Shown here: in pieces, positions 8,266 through 17,794 of the stretch
How the letters are laid out: each line of letters starts with the position of its first letter
Numbering within the stretch: the first letter of the stretch is position 1
Assembly (NCBI GenBank): GCA_013151795.1
Contig: JAADHQ010000035.1
Coordinates: 1 to 37,903 of the forward strand
Length of the DNA stretch: 37,903 bases
Direction of reading: 5' to 3'
Source of the DNA: Gammaproteobacteria bacterium
GTDB lineage: Bacteria; Pseudomonadota; Gammaproteobacteria; JAADHQ01
Translations under genes and position numbers: made by a program
The notes under the pieces: generated by a model
Database searches by the model: none
The model's input: the letters and a program-made list of their open reading frames with translations, nothing else
What the model was told of the DNA's origin: nothing

Positions 8266-8284
8266 ACTGGTACAAATATTGCAA
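8266..8284 (+). promoter_or_regulatory. Sigma-54 promoter candidate for flhA
   Basis: CTGGTACAAATATTGCA at 8267-8283 has GG (8269-8270) and GC (8281-8282) ten bases apart and a full TTGCA downstream element. The 5' UTR would be about 80 bases. It would drive flhA-flhF-flhG-fliA, the order and control known for Vibrio and Pseudomonas class II/III flagellar genes. Confidence 0.75.
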
Positions 8285-8372
8285 CCACCTACCGTAATGA
8301 TGGAATTTTGACGGTATTTGAATTTCATTATGTATCTTACTGTTTTTTATAGATAAATAGGCTGAGGTTTAG

Positions 8373-10469
8373 ATGGAAGCAACAAGCGTAGCAACAACAA
8401 ACCAACCGGGTGCGCAAAGGGGTATTGGCGCTCCAATCATGATCCTGATACTTCTGGCAATGATGGTAATTCCGTTACCACCATTAGCATTAGATATCTT
8501 TTTCAGTTTCAGTATTGCGCTTTCGCTAATTGTTTTACTTGTTGGCGTATATGTTTTACGCCCGTTGGATTTTGCTATATTCCCGGCGGTTTTGCTGGTT
8601 ACTACTTTATTCCGTTTAGCGTTGAACATTGCGTCAACTCGTGTGGTTCTGCTTGAAGGACATACCGGCACAGGTGCTGCGGGTAAGGTAATTGAATCGT
8701 TTGGTGAATTTGTTATCGGTGGTAATTACGCAGTTGGTCTCGTGGTATTTGCCATTCTGGTTATTATTAATTTTGTTGTTGTAACAAAAGGTGCGGGTCG
8801 AATTGCAGAAGTAACAGCCCGTTTCACATTAGATGCTTTGCCTGGCAAACAAATGGCAATTGATGCAGACCTTAACGCAGGCATTCTTACAGCAGAAGAT
8901 GCACGAGACAGACGTGAAGAGATCCGCCGTGAAGCAGATTTTTATGGATCGATGGATGGTGCAAGCAAGTTTGTTCGTGGTGATGCCATTGCCGGTATTT
9001 TGATTTTGTTTATTAATATTATTGGTGGTTTAACCATTGGCATGGTTCAGCATGAACTGGATATGTCTGAAGCGGTAAGAAACTATACGTTGTTAACGAT
9101 TGGTGATGGACTGGTTGCGCAAATTCCTTCTTTACTTATTTCATCTTCAGCAGCACTCATTGTTACACGCGCCTCAGGCACTCAGGATATGGGTAAGCAA
9201 GCATTCGGCCAGTTGTTTGGTGATCCGAAAATCATGTTTATCACCGCCGCTATTCTAGGTGCGATGGGTATTATCCCGGGCATGCCGAATTTTGCATTTT
9301 TAAGTCTGGCGGCTGCAGTTGGTGGCGCAGGTTATTACCTGGCTTACGTTAAACCAAAAGAAGTTGAAGAAAAAGAGACGACAGAAACAGAAGAAGAAAC
9401 ACCAACTGAAGCGAAGGATCTTAGTTGGGATGATGTCAGGCCAGTAGACAGAATAGGGCTTGAGGTAGGTTATCGCCTGATTCCACTGGTAGACAAAAAC
9501 CAGAATGGAGAATTGATGGGGCGGATAAAAGGGGTGCGCAGAAAGTTGTCTCAGGAATTGGGTTTTCTTATTCAGCCTGTTCATATCCGGGATAACCTGG
9601 ATCTTACCCCTGATATTTATCGTATTTCGCTTAACGGCGTTACTGCGGGTGAAGCTGAAATTCATCCGGATATGTTTATGGCGATTAACCCCGGGCAGGT
9701 TTATGGAACGGTTGAAGGCGTAAAAACGATTGACCCTGCATTTGGTCTTGAGGCTGTGTGGGTAGATGCTGCTCACCGTGAACAGGCTCAGACTCTGGGT
9801 TATACCGTTGTTGATCCGAGCACAGTGGTGGCGACACATCTCAGTCAAATTATTCAACGCCATGCGCATCAGTTACTGGGTCATGAAGAGGTACAAAAAA
9901 TGATGGATGTGCTGGCGCAATCTGCACCTAAACTGGTAGAGGATCTGGTGCCTAAAGTATTGCCATTAGGTACGGTTTTAACCGTATTACAGGACCTCCT
10001 TGAAGAGAAGGTGCCTATCCGTGATATGCGCACAATAGCCGAGACATTGGCGGCACAGGCACCAAAGAGTCAAGACCCCGTCATGTTGACCAGTGCAGTG
10101 CGAATTGCCCTGAAACAGTCAATTGTCCAGAATATCAATGGGATGGAGGCAGAATTATCGGTTATGACGCTCGATCCAGGAATGGAACAGTTATTGCTAC
10201 AGAGTATACAAGGGTCGGAAAATGGTGATGCCGGAATAGAACCCGGTTTAGCAGAAACGCTCTTTCAGGGATTAAGAAATAATGTACAACAACAGGAAAT
10301 TTCGGGGAAACCATCAATTTTGATTATTTCTCCAATATTAAGAACCTGGCTGGCAAGAATGGTGAAGCATTCGATTCCTGATTTACATGTACTTTCATAT
10401 AATGAAGTACCGGATGATAAACAGATTAAAGTAGTAGCAACAATCGGCGATGCATTGCCATCCGCTTGA
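8373..10469 (+). CDS. flhA: Flagellar export gate protein FlhA
   Basis: FlhA is the largest export-gate component; its membrane part uses the proton motive force and its cytoplasmic nonameric ring docks chaperone-substrate complexes. About eight membrane spans occupy residues 20-325, with the FHIPEP-family signature region RDRREEIRREADFYGSMDGA and FVRGDAIAGILILFINIIGG. An acidic linker (about 330-350) leads to the cytoplasmic domain. The ATG at 8373 follows GAGGTTTAG. Length 698, normal. It starts a new transcription unit and is followed by flhF. Confidence 0.98.
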   Translation: MEATSVATTNQPGAQRGIGAPIMILILLAMMVIPLPPLALDIFFSFSIALSLIVLLVGVYVLRPLDFAIFPAVLLVTTLFRLALNIASTRVVLLEGHTGTGAAGKVIESFGEFVIGGNYAVGLVVFAILVIINFVVVTKGAGRIAEVTARFTLDALPGKQMAIDADLNAGILTAEDARDRREEIRREADFYGSMDGASKFVRGDAIAGILILFINIIGGLTIGMVQHELDMSEAVRNYTLLTIGDGLVAQIPSLLISSSAALIVTRASGTQDMGKQAFGQLFGDPKIMFITAAILGAMGIIPGMPNFAFLSLAAAVGGAGYYLAYVKPKEVEEKETTETEEETPTEAKDLSWDDVRPVDRIGLEVGYRLIPLVDKNQNGELMGRIKGVRRKLSQELGFLIQPVHIRDNLDLTPDIYRISLNGVTAGEAEIHPDMFMAINPGQVYGTVEGVKTIDPAFGLEAVWVDAAHREQAQTLGYTVVDPSTVVATHLSQIIQRHAHQLLGHEEVQKMMDVLAQSAPKLVEDLVPKVLPLGTVLTVLQDLLEEKVPIRDMRTIAETLAAQAPKSQDPVMLTSAVRIALKQSIVQNINGMEAELSVMTLDPGMEQLLLQSIQGSENGDAGIEPGLAETLFQGLRNNVQQQEISGKPSILIISPILRTWLARMVKHSIPDLHVLSYNEVPDDKQIKVVATIGDALPSA

Positions 10470-10525
10470 TGTGTTGTTAGTAGAACGACAGGTTACTGTC
10501 ATAGCAAACGAGGTTAAATAGTCGT

Positions 10526-11761
10526 ATGAAGATCAAGCGTTTTTTTGCCAAAGACATGCGACAGGCAATTCGTAGTATCAGGGATGAACTGGGGCCTGAT
10601 GCGGTTATTTTATCTAACCGTAAAGTAGATGGCGGGATCGAAATTATTTCTGCTATTGATTATGATGATTCACTGTATTCGAACATGGCAGGTTCCAATA
10701 CCAGCAGTCAAACATCTTCGAAAAAACAGGAGGAGCCTGTCGCTAAAGAGGCAGAATCCGATGCTATTGTCAGTTCACCGAATTATAATGACCCTAACAG
10801 TGTCAAAGCTGAATGGATGGAAGATCCAATGCTTACTCAAATGCGCCAGGAGCTGAAGAGCCTTCGTGGTGTATTGGAAAGTCAATTATCTCATTTGAGC
10901 CTGTCCGACTTTCAACGACGCGATCCACAAAAAGCCGCGATTATGCGTCGGTTCGAACAACTGGGCATTGACGCAGACCTAAGTCAGCAATTTGCATCAG
11001 TAATAGATTCGGAATCAAATCTTGAAGACGGCTGGAGACATGCTCTGGCACTACTGGCCCATCAGATACAAGTCAGCGATGATGACATCCTGAGTAAAGG
11101 CGGTGTGGTAGCATTGGTAGGGCCAACAGGGGTTGGTAAAACAACCAGTATTGCCAAGTTAGCAGCGCGTTTCAGTTTACGACACGGGAACCGCAGTGTG
11201 GCATTGATCTCTACTGATAACTATCGTATTGGCGCGCAGGAACAGCTTCTTAATTTTGGACGTATTCTTGATGTCCCTACCTATACGGTCAACAACACCG
11301 ATGAATTATCAGAACGCCTCAATGATTTGAGAGAAAAACGCCTGGTGTTAATTGATACAGCGGGCATGAGTCAGAGAGATATTAAATTAAGCCAGCAGTT
11401 ACAAACGCTTGAAGACAGTTCAGACGAAATTCAAACCTATCTTGTCATGGCTGCCAATACGCAGACCAGTACACTGCAAGACATCATGCTTTCTTTCAGT
11501 AAATCCAACCTGAAAGGTTGCCTTCTAACCAAGCTGGATGAAACTACCAGTTTGGGAGGTGTTATTTCAACCGTCATAAGAAACCAGATACCAATAACCT
11601 ATGTTAGTGATGGACAGCTGGTGCCGGAAGACCTGCATCTGGCGCGTGCTCACAGCATGGTCAGCAGAGCCGTTACGCTCATGCAGCAACACGAATTAGT
11701 AATGAAAAATAATCAACTTAATATGAATATCATAGGGAATATGGCAAATGCTCATGGCTGA
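10526..11761 (+). CDS. flhF: Flagellar biosynthesis GTPase FlhF
   Basis: FlhF is an SRP-family GTPase that marks the cell pole for flagellum assembly. The N-terminal basic region (MKIKRFFAKDMRQAIRSIRD) leads into a low-conservation linker (about 60-120), an N domain, and the G domain with P-loop GPTGVGKTTSIAKLA near residue 200, DTAG (LVLIDTAGMSQRD) and TKLDET. Length 411. Its end overlaps flhG, so the regulator and its target are co-translated. Together with FlhG this indicates a polar flagellum. Confidence 0.97.
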   Translation: MKIKRFFAKDMRQAIRSIRDELGPDAVILSNRKVDGGIEIISAIDYDDSLYSNMAGSNTSSQTSSKKQEEPVAKEAESDAIVSSPNYNDPNSVKAEWMEDPMLTQMRQELKSLRGVLESQLSHLSLSDFQRRDPQKAAIMRRFEQLGIDADLSQQFASVIDSESNLEDGWRHALALLAHQIQVSDDDILSKGGVVALVGPTGVGKTTSIAKLAARFSLRHGNRSVALISTDNYRIGAQEQLLNFGRILDVPTYTVNNTDELSERLNDLREKRLVLIDTAGMSQRDIKLSQQLQTLEDSSDEIQTYLVMAANTQTSTLQDIMLSFSKSNLKGCLLTKLDETTSLGGVISTVIRNQIPITYVSDGQLVPEDLHLARAHSMVSRAVTLMQQHELVMKNNQLNMNIIGNMANAHG

Positions 11762-12635
11762 ACAGACTGTTGATCAGGCAGAAGGTTTGCGCAGAATAGC
11801 TAACCCAAAACCTGTTCGGGTCATCGCGGTATCAAGTGGTAAAGGTGGCGTGGGTAAAACCAATGTGTCAGTCAACTTGGCACTTGCAATGGCTGCAACC
11901 GGTAAAAAAGTGCTGATTATGGATGCCGATCTTGGCCTGGCCAATGTCGATATCATGTTGGGGCTGCGGCCATTATATAACCTCTCCCATGTATTGAGAG
12001 GCGAACGTACGCTGGAAGAAGTTATCGTGGAAGGGCCGGGTGGCGTAAAAATAATCCCTGCCGCATCAGGCATAAAAGCCATGGCTGAATTATCACCGAT
12101 GGAAAACGCAGGTATTATTCGCGCGTTTAGTGAGATCAGTCATGATGTTGATGTGTTGATTATCGACACGGCAGCGGGTATCTCAGACAGTGTGGTTGCT
12201 TTTGCCAAGGCATCGCAGGAAGTGATCGTGGTTGTCTGCGATGAGCCGGCCTCACTCACTGATGCCTACGCATTGATAAAAGTACTGAATTCGGAATATG
12301 GCGTACATAAGTTCAGAATCCTGTCTAATATGACGCACAGCGCCCAGGAATCAAAAGAATTATTTAACAAACTGTTAACAGTAACTGACCGTTATCTTGA
12401 CACAACACTAATAAATATGGGAACCATTCCCTATGATGACTATCTACGAAAGGCCATAAAGAAACAAAGGCCGGTAGTAGATGCGTACCCGAGGAGTAGA
12501 TCTGCAATGGCATTCAAGAATTTGGCACAAAAGGCCGATAAGTGGCCAAGACCTGACGTAGCAGCAGGGCACTTGGAATTTTTTGTAGAAAGGTTGATCC
12601 GTCTACAGCAGGTTAAGGCGGGGTCAGGGATATGA
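11748..12635 (+). CDS. flhG: Flagellar number regulator FlhG (FleN/YlxH), MinD-like ATPase
   Basis: FlhG is a MinD/ParA-type ATPase that limits flagellar number and stimulates FlhF GTPase. The N-terminal activator motif DQAEGLRR is present, followed by the deviant Walker A box SSGKGGVGKTN, the MinD-like MDADLGLANVDIMLGL, and a C-terminal amphipathic membrane-targeting helix. ATG 11748 is chosen because AGGGA lies about ten bases upstream; ATG 11754 is possible. It overlaps flhF by 14 bases, and its stop overlaps the fliA ATG. In Pseudomonas and Vibrio it also restrains FleQ/FlrA, which is not in this window. Confidence 0.97.
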   Translation: MLMAEQTVDQAEGLRRIANPKPVRVIAVSSGKGGVGKTNVSVNLALAMAATGKKVLIMDADLGLANVDIMLGLRPLYNLSHVLRGERTLEEVIVEGPGGVKIIPAASGIKAMAELSPMENAGIIRAFSEISHDVDVLIIDTAAGISDSVVAFAKASQEVIVVVCDEPASLTDAYALIKVLNSEYGVHKFRILSNMTHSAQESKELFNKLLTVTDRYLDTTLINMGTIPYDDYLRKAIKKQRPVVDAYPRSRSAMAFKNLAQKADKWPRPDVAAGHLEFFVERLIRLQQVKAGSGI

Positions 12636-13381
12636 ACGGATACGCGACAACTATGTTTGTAACAAAGGATCCATCTGAACAACATAATCTGGTCGAGAAG
12701 CATGTCGGTCTGGTTAAGCGTATTGCCTATCATCTGGTAAGCCGTCTACCGCCCAGTGTGCAGGTAGAAGACCTGATACAAGCAGGCATGATTGGCTTGT
12801 TGGAGGCTGCGCGAAATTACAATCCTCAACAAGGAGCCAGTTTCGAGACTTATGCAGGTATTCGTATACGTGGTTCGATGCTGGATGAAATAAGACGCTC
12901 GGACTGGACGCCACGTTCAGTGCACCGCAAGGTCAGAATGGTAGCGGATGCAGTTAGACAAATTGAGCATGATAAAGGACGTGATGCACGGGATCATGAA
13001 GTCGCAGAATTATTGGACATGGATCTAAAAGATTACCATCAGATTTTACAGGATGCAGTGGGCTGTCGTGTATTCAGCTTTGAAGATCCGGGTTTCTTTG
13101 GTGAAGACGGTGGAACAGCTACCGTTGCTGAGACCAAACAAGGCGGGCCTGTTGAAATGCTTCAGAACGAAGACTTTCAAAATGGACTATCTGAATCCAT
13201 TGCAGGCTTACCGGAAAGAGAACGACTGGTAATGTCATTATATTATGATGAAGAGTTGAATTTAAGAGAAATAGGAGAAGTTTTGGGAGTAAGTGAATCA
13301 CGTGTATGTCAAATACACGGTCAGGCACTTATAAGGCTACGTGCACGTATGACAGAGTATTTCCCGAAATCAAAGGATTAA
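12632..13381 (+). CDS. fliA: RNA polymerase sigma factor FliA (sigma-28)
   Basis: FliA directs late flagellar and chemotaxis transcription once the anti-sigma factor FlgM is exported through the finished hook. Region 2 is visible from about residue 15, with LVKRIAYHLVSRLPPSVQ and the region 2.3-2.4 stretch FETYAGIRIRGSMLDEIRR followed by DWTPRSVHRK. Region 4 is at the C-terminus, LNLREIGEVLGVSESRVCQI. Length 249. Its ATGA overlaps the flhG stop. Candidate FliA promoters in this window are noted before the second FliK-like gene and, more weakly, before the HDOD gene and cheY. Confidence 0.97.
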   Translation: MNGYATTMFVTKDPSEQHNLVEKHVGLVKRIAYHLVSRLPPSVQVEDLIQAGMIGLLEAARNYNPQQGASFETYAGIRIRGSMLDEIRRSDWTPRSVHRKVRMVADAVRQIEHDKGRDARDHEVAELLDMDLKDYHQILQDAVGCRVFSFEDPGFFGEDGGTATVAETKQGGPVEMLQNEDFQNGLSESIAGLPERERLVMSLYYDEELNLREIGEVLGVSESRVCQIHGQALIRLRARMTEYFPKSKD

Positions 13382-13389
13382 TACATACG

Positions 13390-13416
13390 TAATTTTTGAT
13401 TGATTTGAGCTAAAAA
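13390..13416 (+). promoter_or_regulatory. Weak FliA-type promoter candidate before cheY
   Basis: TAATTTTT (13390-13397), 11 bases, then GCTAAAAA (13409-13416) matches the TAAAGTTT-N11-GCCGATAA consensus at 6/8 and 5/8. The match is weak and the cheY block may simply be read through from fliA. Confidence 0.25.
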
Positions 13417-13442
13417 AGAATGCTCATATTAAGGAGGCTGTT

Positions 13443-13832
13443 TTGGACAAGAATATGAAAATCCTGGTCGTTGATGATTTTTCAACAATGCGACGCATTA
13501 TTAAAAACTTGTTAAGGGATCTTGGTTTTAATAATACACAAGAGGCGGATGATGGCAAAACTGCATTGCCTATGTTACAGGCAAATGATTTTGATTTTCT
13601 TGTGACCGATTGGAACATGCCGGGAATGACGGGGATAGAATTACTGAAAGCCGTCAGGGCTGACGAAAAATTAAAATCGATGCCGGTATTAATGGTAACG
13701 GCAGAACAAAAACGAGACCAGATTGTTGAAGCGGCTCAAGCGGGAGTGAATGGGTATATTGTAAAACCATTTACAGCAGTCACCTTGAAAGAAAAAATTG
13801 ACAAGATATTCGAACGAATCGAGAGCGCATAG
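13443..13832 (+). CDS. cheY: Chemotaxis response regulator CheY
   Basis: CheY is the single-domain receiver that, when phosphorylated by CheA, binds FliM and changes flagellar rotation. The acidic pocket (D11, D12), phospho-acceptor D56 in [13 protein letters not shown], switch residue T86 and K108 in the KPF motif are all present. The start is TTG 13443, because AAGGAGG (13431-13437) sits at normal distance; the ATG at 13455 would be too far from it. Length 129. It starts the che-mot block, about 60 bases after fliA. Confidence 0.97.
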   Translation: MDKNMKILVVDDFSTMRRIIKNLLRDLGFNNTQEADDGKTALPMLQANDFDFLVTDWNMPGMTGIELLKAVRADEKLKSMPVLMVTAEQKRDQIVEAAQAGVNGYIVKPFTAVTLKEKIDKIFERIESA

Positions 13833-13848
13833 TCTCAGGGGAAAAGGA

Positions 13849-14607
13849 ATGAGTGAGGAAAAAGATTCAGTAATCAGTAATGCGACTCTAGATAATGCGC
13901 GCAAACTGGTTGATAGCATAGAAGGCGGAGATCTGGATGGCGCAAGGTCGATTATGGATGACATTGCCAGCCTTAGAGAGATGGATCTGTTTTGTGAAAT
14001 GGGAAAATTAACAAGAGAGCTCCATGATTCGCTCAATAATTTCAAGCTGGATACAAAAATGTCCGGTTTGGCAGAAAATGAGATTCCTGATGCAAAAGAA
14101 CGATTAAATCATGTAATTGCCATGACTGAGGAAGCGGCAGACAAGACCTTGACTGCCGTGGAAACAGCATTGCCTTTGTCAGATGATATAAAAGCATGTT
14201 CGCTGGAATTACAGGAAAGATGGAGCCAGTTTAAGGATCGCAAGTTAAGTGCCGATGAATTTAGAGAGTTATCAAATGATATAGATGATTTTTTTCCAAA
14301 AATCTCGTCTGGAACGGTGTCATTGAATGCTTTACTCAATGAGATATTGATGGCTCAGGGTTTTCAGGATCTCACAGGTCAGATAATACGACGTGTTATT
14401 AACCTGGTGCATGATGTTGAAGAAGGCTTGGTAGACTTAATAAAAATGTCGGGAAATCAAGTAGTTGAAAAGAAACAAGACGATAAGGAAAAAGGTGCAC
14501 TGGATACTACGGCGGAAGGTCCAGTTGTGCCCGGCGTTGCACATACCAGTGAAACACTGGATGGGCAAGATGACGTAGACGACTTGTTGTCTAGTTTAGG
14601 ATTCTAA
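13849..14607 (+). CDS. cheZ: CheY-P phosphatase CheZ
   Basis: CheZ removes the phosphate from CheY-P, ending the signal. The protein is a long helical hairpin with the conserved catalytic region QGFQDLTGQIIRRVINLV (the Gln inserted in the CheY active site). It ends with the CheY-tethering peptide DDVDDLLSSLGF. ATG 13849 follows GGGGAAAAGGA and gives 252 residues; the frame extends upstream over the cheY end, but that extension has no family similarity. CheZ with FlhF/FlhG is typical of polarly flagellated gammaproteobacteria. Confidence 0.95.
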   Translation: MSEEKDSVISNATLDNARKLVDSIEGGDLDGARSIMDDIASLREMDLFCEMGKLTRELHDSLNNFKLDTKMSGLAENEIPDAKERLNHVIAMTEEAADKTLTAVETALPLSDDIKACSLELQERWSQFKDRKLSADEFRELSNDIDDFFPKISSGTVSLNALLNEILMAQGFQDLTGQIIRRVINLVHDVEEGLVDLIKMSGNQVVEKKQDDKEKGALDTTAEGPVVPGVAHTSETLDGQDDVDDLLSSLGF

Positions 14608-14618
14608 GGGGATAAGTA

Positions 14619-16688
14619 GTGGCTATTGAAGCGGATGACGAAATTTTACAAGATTTTCTCGTAGAAGCAGGCGAGATTCTTGAACAACTGAACGAGCAAT
14701 TAGTTGAACTGGAACAAAATCCGCAGGATTTTGATCTGCTTAATGCCGTTTTTCGTGGATTTCATACCATAAAAGGCGGGGCAGGTTTTCTGGCACTGGA
14801 TCCCATGGTTGCCGTTTGCCACCGTTCGGAAGATGTTTTTAATGTATTGAGAACAGGTGATATCACGATCAATGCATCAATGATGGATAGCTTCCTGGCC
14901 GTGCTTGATATTCTCAATGACCAGTTTGCGCAGATTACTGCAGGCGAAGAACCCGTCGCCGCAGACGATAAATTACTGGTGACACTTGAAAAAATGACAA
15001 CGGGTGGAGGTGAAGAATCTGCAAATGATCCTGAACCTGTAGTAGACGTTCCCCCTGTAGTAGAAGCGCCTGCAGATGCAGACCCGCAGGGTGATATTAC
15101 CGATGATGAATTTGAAGCATTGCTCGACGCCATGCAGGGCACGAATGGCGCGCCTGCAGAAACAGAAAAAAAACCGGAATCTGCGGCACAAAAACCATCC
15201 AGTGAAGAAATTACTGATGAGGAATTTGATAACCTGTTAGATGAGCTACATGGATCAGGCGGCGGGCCAGCCACTGGCAAGTCTGAAGATGAAGCATCAG
15301 GATCAACAGCGCCAGCAGATGAAATATCGGATGATGAATTTGAAGGCATTCTCGATCAAATGCATGGAGAAGGCAAAGGTCCAACTGCGGGTACAGATAA
15401 AACAGCAGTATCTGCTTCAGAACCTGAAAAAGCTGCCCCTGCGCCTGCCAAAAAAGTCGTTAGCGTCAGTGATGCAAAAGAAGCAAAACCTGCGGCGGCT
15501 AAACAGTCAGCCAAACCGGTAGCTGAAGCGACTGTGCGTGTTGACACTAAACGTCTGGACGACATTATGAACATGGTAGGCGAGCTTGTTCTCGTTCGTA
15601 ATCGATTGCATACACTTAAAGAAGCCATGAATGATGAACAGGTTTCCAAAGCTGTTTCCAACCTGGACATCGTTACATCTGACCTTCAGTCCGCTGTAAT
15701 GAAAACACGCATGCAACCGATCAAAAAAGTTTTTGGTCGTTTCCCACGTGTCGTGAGAGATTTGGCACGTAGCATGAAAAAAGAAATTAATCTGGAAATG
15801 GTGGGTGAAGATACAGACCTGGATAAAAATCTTGTTGAGGCACTGGCTGATCCACTGGTTCATCTGGTTAGAAACTCGGTAGACCACGGTATCGAAATGC
15901 CTGATGTCAGGCAGAAAAATGGCAAGCCCCGAGCAGGGTCTGTTGTTTTGTCTGCAGCACAGGAAGGTGACCATATCTTGTTGGTCATCACTGATGATGG
16001 GGCGGGGATGGATCCTGATGTACTCAGAGGAATCGCTGTTGAGAAAGGTTTGATGGACACAGAAAGTGCAGCACGGCTTGAAGATAAGGAATGTTTTGAC
16101 TTGATATTCCATCCAGGCTTTTCAACCAAAAAAGAAATATCCGATGTCTCGGGCCGTGGTGTCGGAATGGACGTGGTGAAAACACGTATTTCACAACTAA
16201 ATGGCTCAATTGAAATTGATTCAACAAAAGGAAAAGGCACCATTCTGAGTATCAAGTTACCATTAACGCTGGCAATATTGCCAACATTGATGGTAAAAGT
16301 AGGCGCAAGAAATTTTGCCTTGCCACTGACCAGTGTTAATGAAATATTCCATCTTGAATCATTCAAGACAAATGTAGTAGATGGTCAGCTAACCGTTATG
16401 GTTAGAGATAAAGCAATGCCATTATTTTATCTGACCAAATGGTTGGTAACCGATATGGATGAAGAATTATCAGGTGATAAAGTTGAGGAACAGGTCGTAG
16501 TAACTCATCTTGGTAATCAACGAATTGGTTTTGTTGTTTCTCAGGTTGTTGGTCAGGAAGAAGTGGTCATAAAGCCACTCGGACATTTATTACACGGACT
16601 AAATGGTTTTGCAGGTGCAACCATCACTGGTGATGGACGTATAGCACTAATACTTGATGTGCCCAGTTTAATGCGAGCCCATGTCTGA
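14619..16688 (+). CDS. cheA: Chemotaxis histidine kinase CheA
   Basis: CheA is the receptor-coupled histidine kinase that phosphorylates CheY and CheB. In order: P1/Hpt domain with H49 in RGFHTIKGGAGF; a long acidic linker (about 130-300); P3 dimerisation (about 305-370); ATPase domain with N box VHLVRNSVDHGIE, G1 DDGAGMD and G2 GRGVGMDVV; and a CheW-like P5 domain to the end. I see no normal P2 domain. The linker instead carries three related peptides at residues 160-174, 198-212 and 236-250, exactly 38 residues apart (ITDDEFEALLDAMQG and variants). Length 689. The start is GTG 14619, preceded by AAGGGGATAAG. Confidence 0.97.
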   Translation: MAIEADDEILQDFLVEAGEILEQLNEQLVELEQNPQDFDLLNAVFRGFHTIKGGAGFLALDPMVAVCHRSEDVFNVLRTGDITINASMMDSFLAVLDILNDQFAQITAGEEPVAADDKLLVTLEKMTTGGGEESANDPEPVVDVPPVVEAPADADPQGDITDDEFEALLDAMQGTNGAPAETEKKPESAAQKPSSEEITDEEFDNLLDELHGSGGGPATGKSEDEASGSTAPADEISDDEFEGILDQMHGEGKGPTAGTDKTAVSASEPEKAAPAPAKKVVSVSDAKEAKPAAAKQSAKPVAEATVRVDTKRLDDIMNMVGELVLVRNRLHTLKEAMNDEQVSKAVSNLDIVTSDLQSAVMKTRMQPIKKVFGRFPRVVRDLARSMKKEINLEMVGEDTDLDKNLVEALADPLVHLVRNSVDHGIEMPDVRQKNGKPRAGSVVLSAAQEGDHILLVITDDGAGMDPDVLRGIAVEKGLMDTESAARLEDKECFDLIFHPGFSTKKEISDVSGRGVGMDVVKTRISQLNGSIEIDSTKGKGTILSIKLPLTLAILPTLMVKVGARNFALPLTSVNEIFHLESFKTNVVDGQLTVMVRDKAMPLFYLTKWLVTDMDEELSGDKVEEQVVVTHLGNQRIGFVVSQVVGQEEVVIKPLGHLLHGLNGFAGATITGDGRIALILDVPSLMRAHV

Positions 16689-16705
16689 TAAAAGGATGGA
16701 TGTGA

Positions 16706-17794
16706 ATGACTGTCAAGGTACTTGTTGTAGACGATTCAGGTTTCTTTCGGCGTCGAGTTATAGAGATGCTGAATGGAGACTCACGAATTGAAGTAGTTGG
16801 TCAAGCTGCAGATGGTCGTGAGGCTATCAAGAAAACACAAGAATTAAAACCGGACGTCATTACCATGGATATTGAAATGCCGGTTATGGATGGCATTACA
16901 TCAGTACGCCGTATTATGGCTATACAGCCAACCCCGATACTCATGTTCTCATCGCTAACTCATGAAGGAGCACAGTCTACTTTTAGTGCACTTGAAGCGG
17001 GTGCGGTAGATTATTTACCTAAAGATTTTCATGAGTTGTCAAGCAAGCCCGAAGAGATTACCCGTATATTATGTTCTCGAGTATGGTCTATTGGTAATCA
17101 TGGATCATCAGTTAAAAAAAGGCCTGCAAGTGCACCTGTTGCATCAACTGTATCAGCAACAAAAAGAACATCGACTGTAGCTCCGTCCACAGTAAAAACA
17201 ATAACATCGCCATCACGTTCTAAAGGCCATTATAAAATACTTGCCATTGGTTCATCTACCGGCGGCCCTGTTGCATTACAGGAAGTACTTACAAAATTAC
17301 CTGCAAATTTCTCATTGCCAATTGTATTGGTGCAACATATGCCCGGCTCGTTCACCGAGGCTTTTGCAAATAGACTAAATCAAATGAGTAAAATTGAAAT
17401 CAGGGAAGCAAAAAATGGTGATCAGTTGAAACCGGGGCTGGCATTGCTTGCACCCGGGGGGAAGCAGATGCTTATAGAGGGTCGTGGCAATATGATGCGA
17501 GTTCGCATACAGGAAAGTGACCCCGGACAAAATTATAAACCGTGCGTAGATCTTACCTTTAATTCGATAGCTAAAATAATGCCAGCAAATACGCTGGCTA
17601 TCATACTGACAGGCATGGGTGCAGACGGACGTGAAGGCGCTAAACTTTTACAGCAAGGTGGTTCTACTATATGGGCGCAAGATAAAGAATCGAGTGTTAT
17701 TTATGGAATGCCGATGGCAATTGCAGAAGCGGGAATAGCGGAGAAAATTCTGCCATTGTCTGAATTCGGCACACAGATTGTGAGTCATGTTTAA
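16706..17794 (+). CDS. cheB: Chemoreceptor glutamate methylesterase CheB
   Basis: CheB removes methyl groups from chemoreceptors and, when phosphorylated by CheA, mediates adaptation. It has a receiver domain (residues 1-120, phospho-acceptor D55 in VITMDIEMPVMDG), a Ser/Thr-rich linker (about 135-172) and the methylesterase domain with catalytic S184 (IGSSTGGP), H211 (VQHMPGSF) and D307 (TGMGADG). Length 362. ATG 16706 lies 17 bases after the cheA stop, and its end overlaps the next gene by eight bases. No cheR is present in this window. Confidence 0.97.
   Translation: MTVKVLVVDDSGFFRRRVIEMLNGDSRIEVVGQAADGREAIKKTQELKPDVITMDIEMPVMDGITSVRRIMAIQPTPILMFSSLTHEGAQSTFSALEAGAVDYLPKDFHELSSKPEEITRILCSRVWSIGNHGSSVKKRPASAPVASTVSATKRTSTVAPSTVKTITSPSRSKGHYKILAIGSSTGGPVALQEVLTKLPANFSLPIVLVQHMPGSFTEAFANRLNQMSKIEIREAKNGDQLKPGLALLAPGGKQMLIEGRGNMMRVRIQESDPGQNYKPCVDLTFNSIAKIMPANTLAIILTGMGADGREGAKLLQQGGSTIWAQDKESSVIYGMPMAIAEAGIAEKILPLSEFGTQIVSHV

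Noticed and set aside
14762-16366. Several long minus-strand ORFs within cheA
   Set aside because: They are antisense reflections of cheA codon usage, with Ser-rich low-complexity translations and no motif.
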